Assembly: GCF_004801315.1 (NCBI RefSeq)
Contig: NZ_SSNW01000045.1
Coordinates: forward strand, 1-45,645
Direction: 5' to 3'
From: Deinococcus sp. Arct2-2
GTDB lineage: Bacteria; Deinococcota; Deinococci; Deinococcales; Deinococcaceae
Length of the DNA: 45,645 bases
Shown here: piece after piece, positions 45,291 to 45,645 of the stretch
Layout of the letters: each line of letters starts with the position of its first letter
How positions within the stretch are numbered: position 1 is the first letter of the stretch
Notes under the pieces: model-generated
What the model saw: the letters and a program-made list of their open reading frames with translations, nothing else
Told to the model about the DNA's origin: nothing
Database searches by the model: none
Translations under genes and position numbers: made by a program

Positions 45291-45645
45291 TCAATCGTAA
45301 TACTCCAGCAGCGTTTTCAGCCCTGCCCACTGTGCTTGGTCATGCCCGAAAATGACCAGCCCGATCTGCTCGCGTTCCACCAGATCAAGCAGCTTGATGG
45401 TACTGACGCGGATCGCCTCGGCGTCCGGGTTGCTTCCGTCATCCTGCTCATCCCGCGTAAAGCCTGCACCGAAGGGAACCGCATCTATCGGCAGTAACAC
45501 CGCCCCCGTGTTGGGCAGCCGCACCAGCACCGATTGGTGTCCCGGCACATGCCCGCTCGTTTCTATCAGCTCTAGCCCCGGCAACAGTTCCACCAAGAGT
45601 TTCCACGGTTACCCCAATCGCGTGTCAGGCGGCGTGGGGTTGTTG
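45291..45645 (-). pseudogene. metallo-beta-lactamase-fold (lactonase-like) gene, broken by an in-frame TAA, runs off the window
   Basis: The C-terminal 105 or so codons encode LLPGLELIETSGHVPGHQSV, DAVPFGAGF in the metal-site region, and FGHDQAQW with a late histidine. These are typical of AHL-lactonase-type metallo-beta-lactamases. Upstream, in the same frame, the sequence reads NNPTPPDTRLG, then TAA (45609-45611), then PWKLLVELLPG. Homology-like sequence continues on both sides of the stop, suggesting a nonsense mutation rather than a gene start. The 5' part lies outside the window. A TTG at 45596 could start a truncated product. Confidence 0.55.

Overview
The window looks like a chromosomal stretch of a Deinococcus species. 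The DNA is GC-rich. It carries the futalosine menaquinone genes mqnB and mqnD, an MglA/MglB pair, and PQQ-dehydrogenase-like and SOD-like exported proteins. At least fifteen genes have a TAnnnT -10 hexamer 6-7 bases ahead of the start codon, the arrangement of leaderless mRNAs known to be common in Deinococcus. The assignment comes from gene content and promoter style only; no database was searched.

Layout, left to right. Positions 1-2541 (minus strand) hold threonine dehydratase ilvA behind a possible leader-peptide attenuator, then a BrnT/BrnA toxin-antitoxin pair with a palindrome over its promoter. Positions 2543-5399 are a coupled run of hemL, a CoA-binding protein and a renalase-like flavoprotein. 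Positions 5505-8426 hold three envelope or exported proteins. Positions 8775-14502 are a thiamine operon: TPP riboswitch, thiB, thiP, a class A beta-lactamase-like gene, the ATPase (thiQ role) and thiamine pyrophosphokinase. A MITE-like inverted repeat lies between thiP and the lactamase-like gene. Positions 14653-15309 hold an AT-rich orphan exported protein, followed by two Nudix genes, an FAD oxidoreductase and a glyoxalase-like gene.

Positions 18343-20847 hold prs and dnaJ with paired hairpin repeats. Positions 21002-21691 are a HigB/HigA-type toxin-antitoxin pair. Then come tdh, a 53-residue membrane protein, a small conserved-looking protein, an acyltransferase, mqnB and a lipoprotein. 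Positions 26603-30472 pair a MoxR ATPase with a 960-residue DUF58-transglutaminase fusion. Positions 30712-36851 hold an exonuclease, an exported phosphodiester glycosidase, mglB-mglA (bridged by a 40-codon ORF) and an ABC exporter. Positions 37193-39899 hold an exported PQQ-dependent sugar dehydrogenase coupled to an unusual Cu,Zn-SOD/beta-propeller fusion. The right end holds mqnD, a lipoprotein, a fused pabB-pabA with pabC, an Rrf2 regulator, and a metallo-beta-lactamase-fold gene interrupted by an in-frame TAA.

Several small dispersed repeat families fill the intergenic spaces. One of them reaches into the coding sequence of the pabB-pabA fusion and sets its stop codon. No rRNA, tRNA, CRISPR array, transposase or integrase was recognised.
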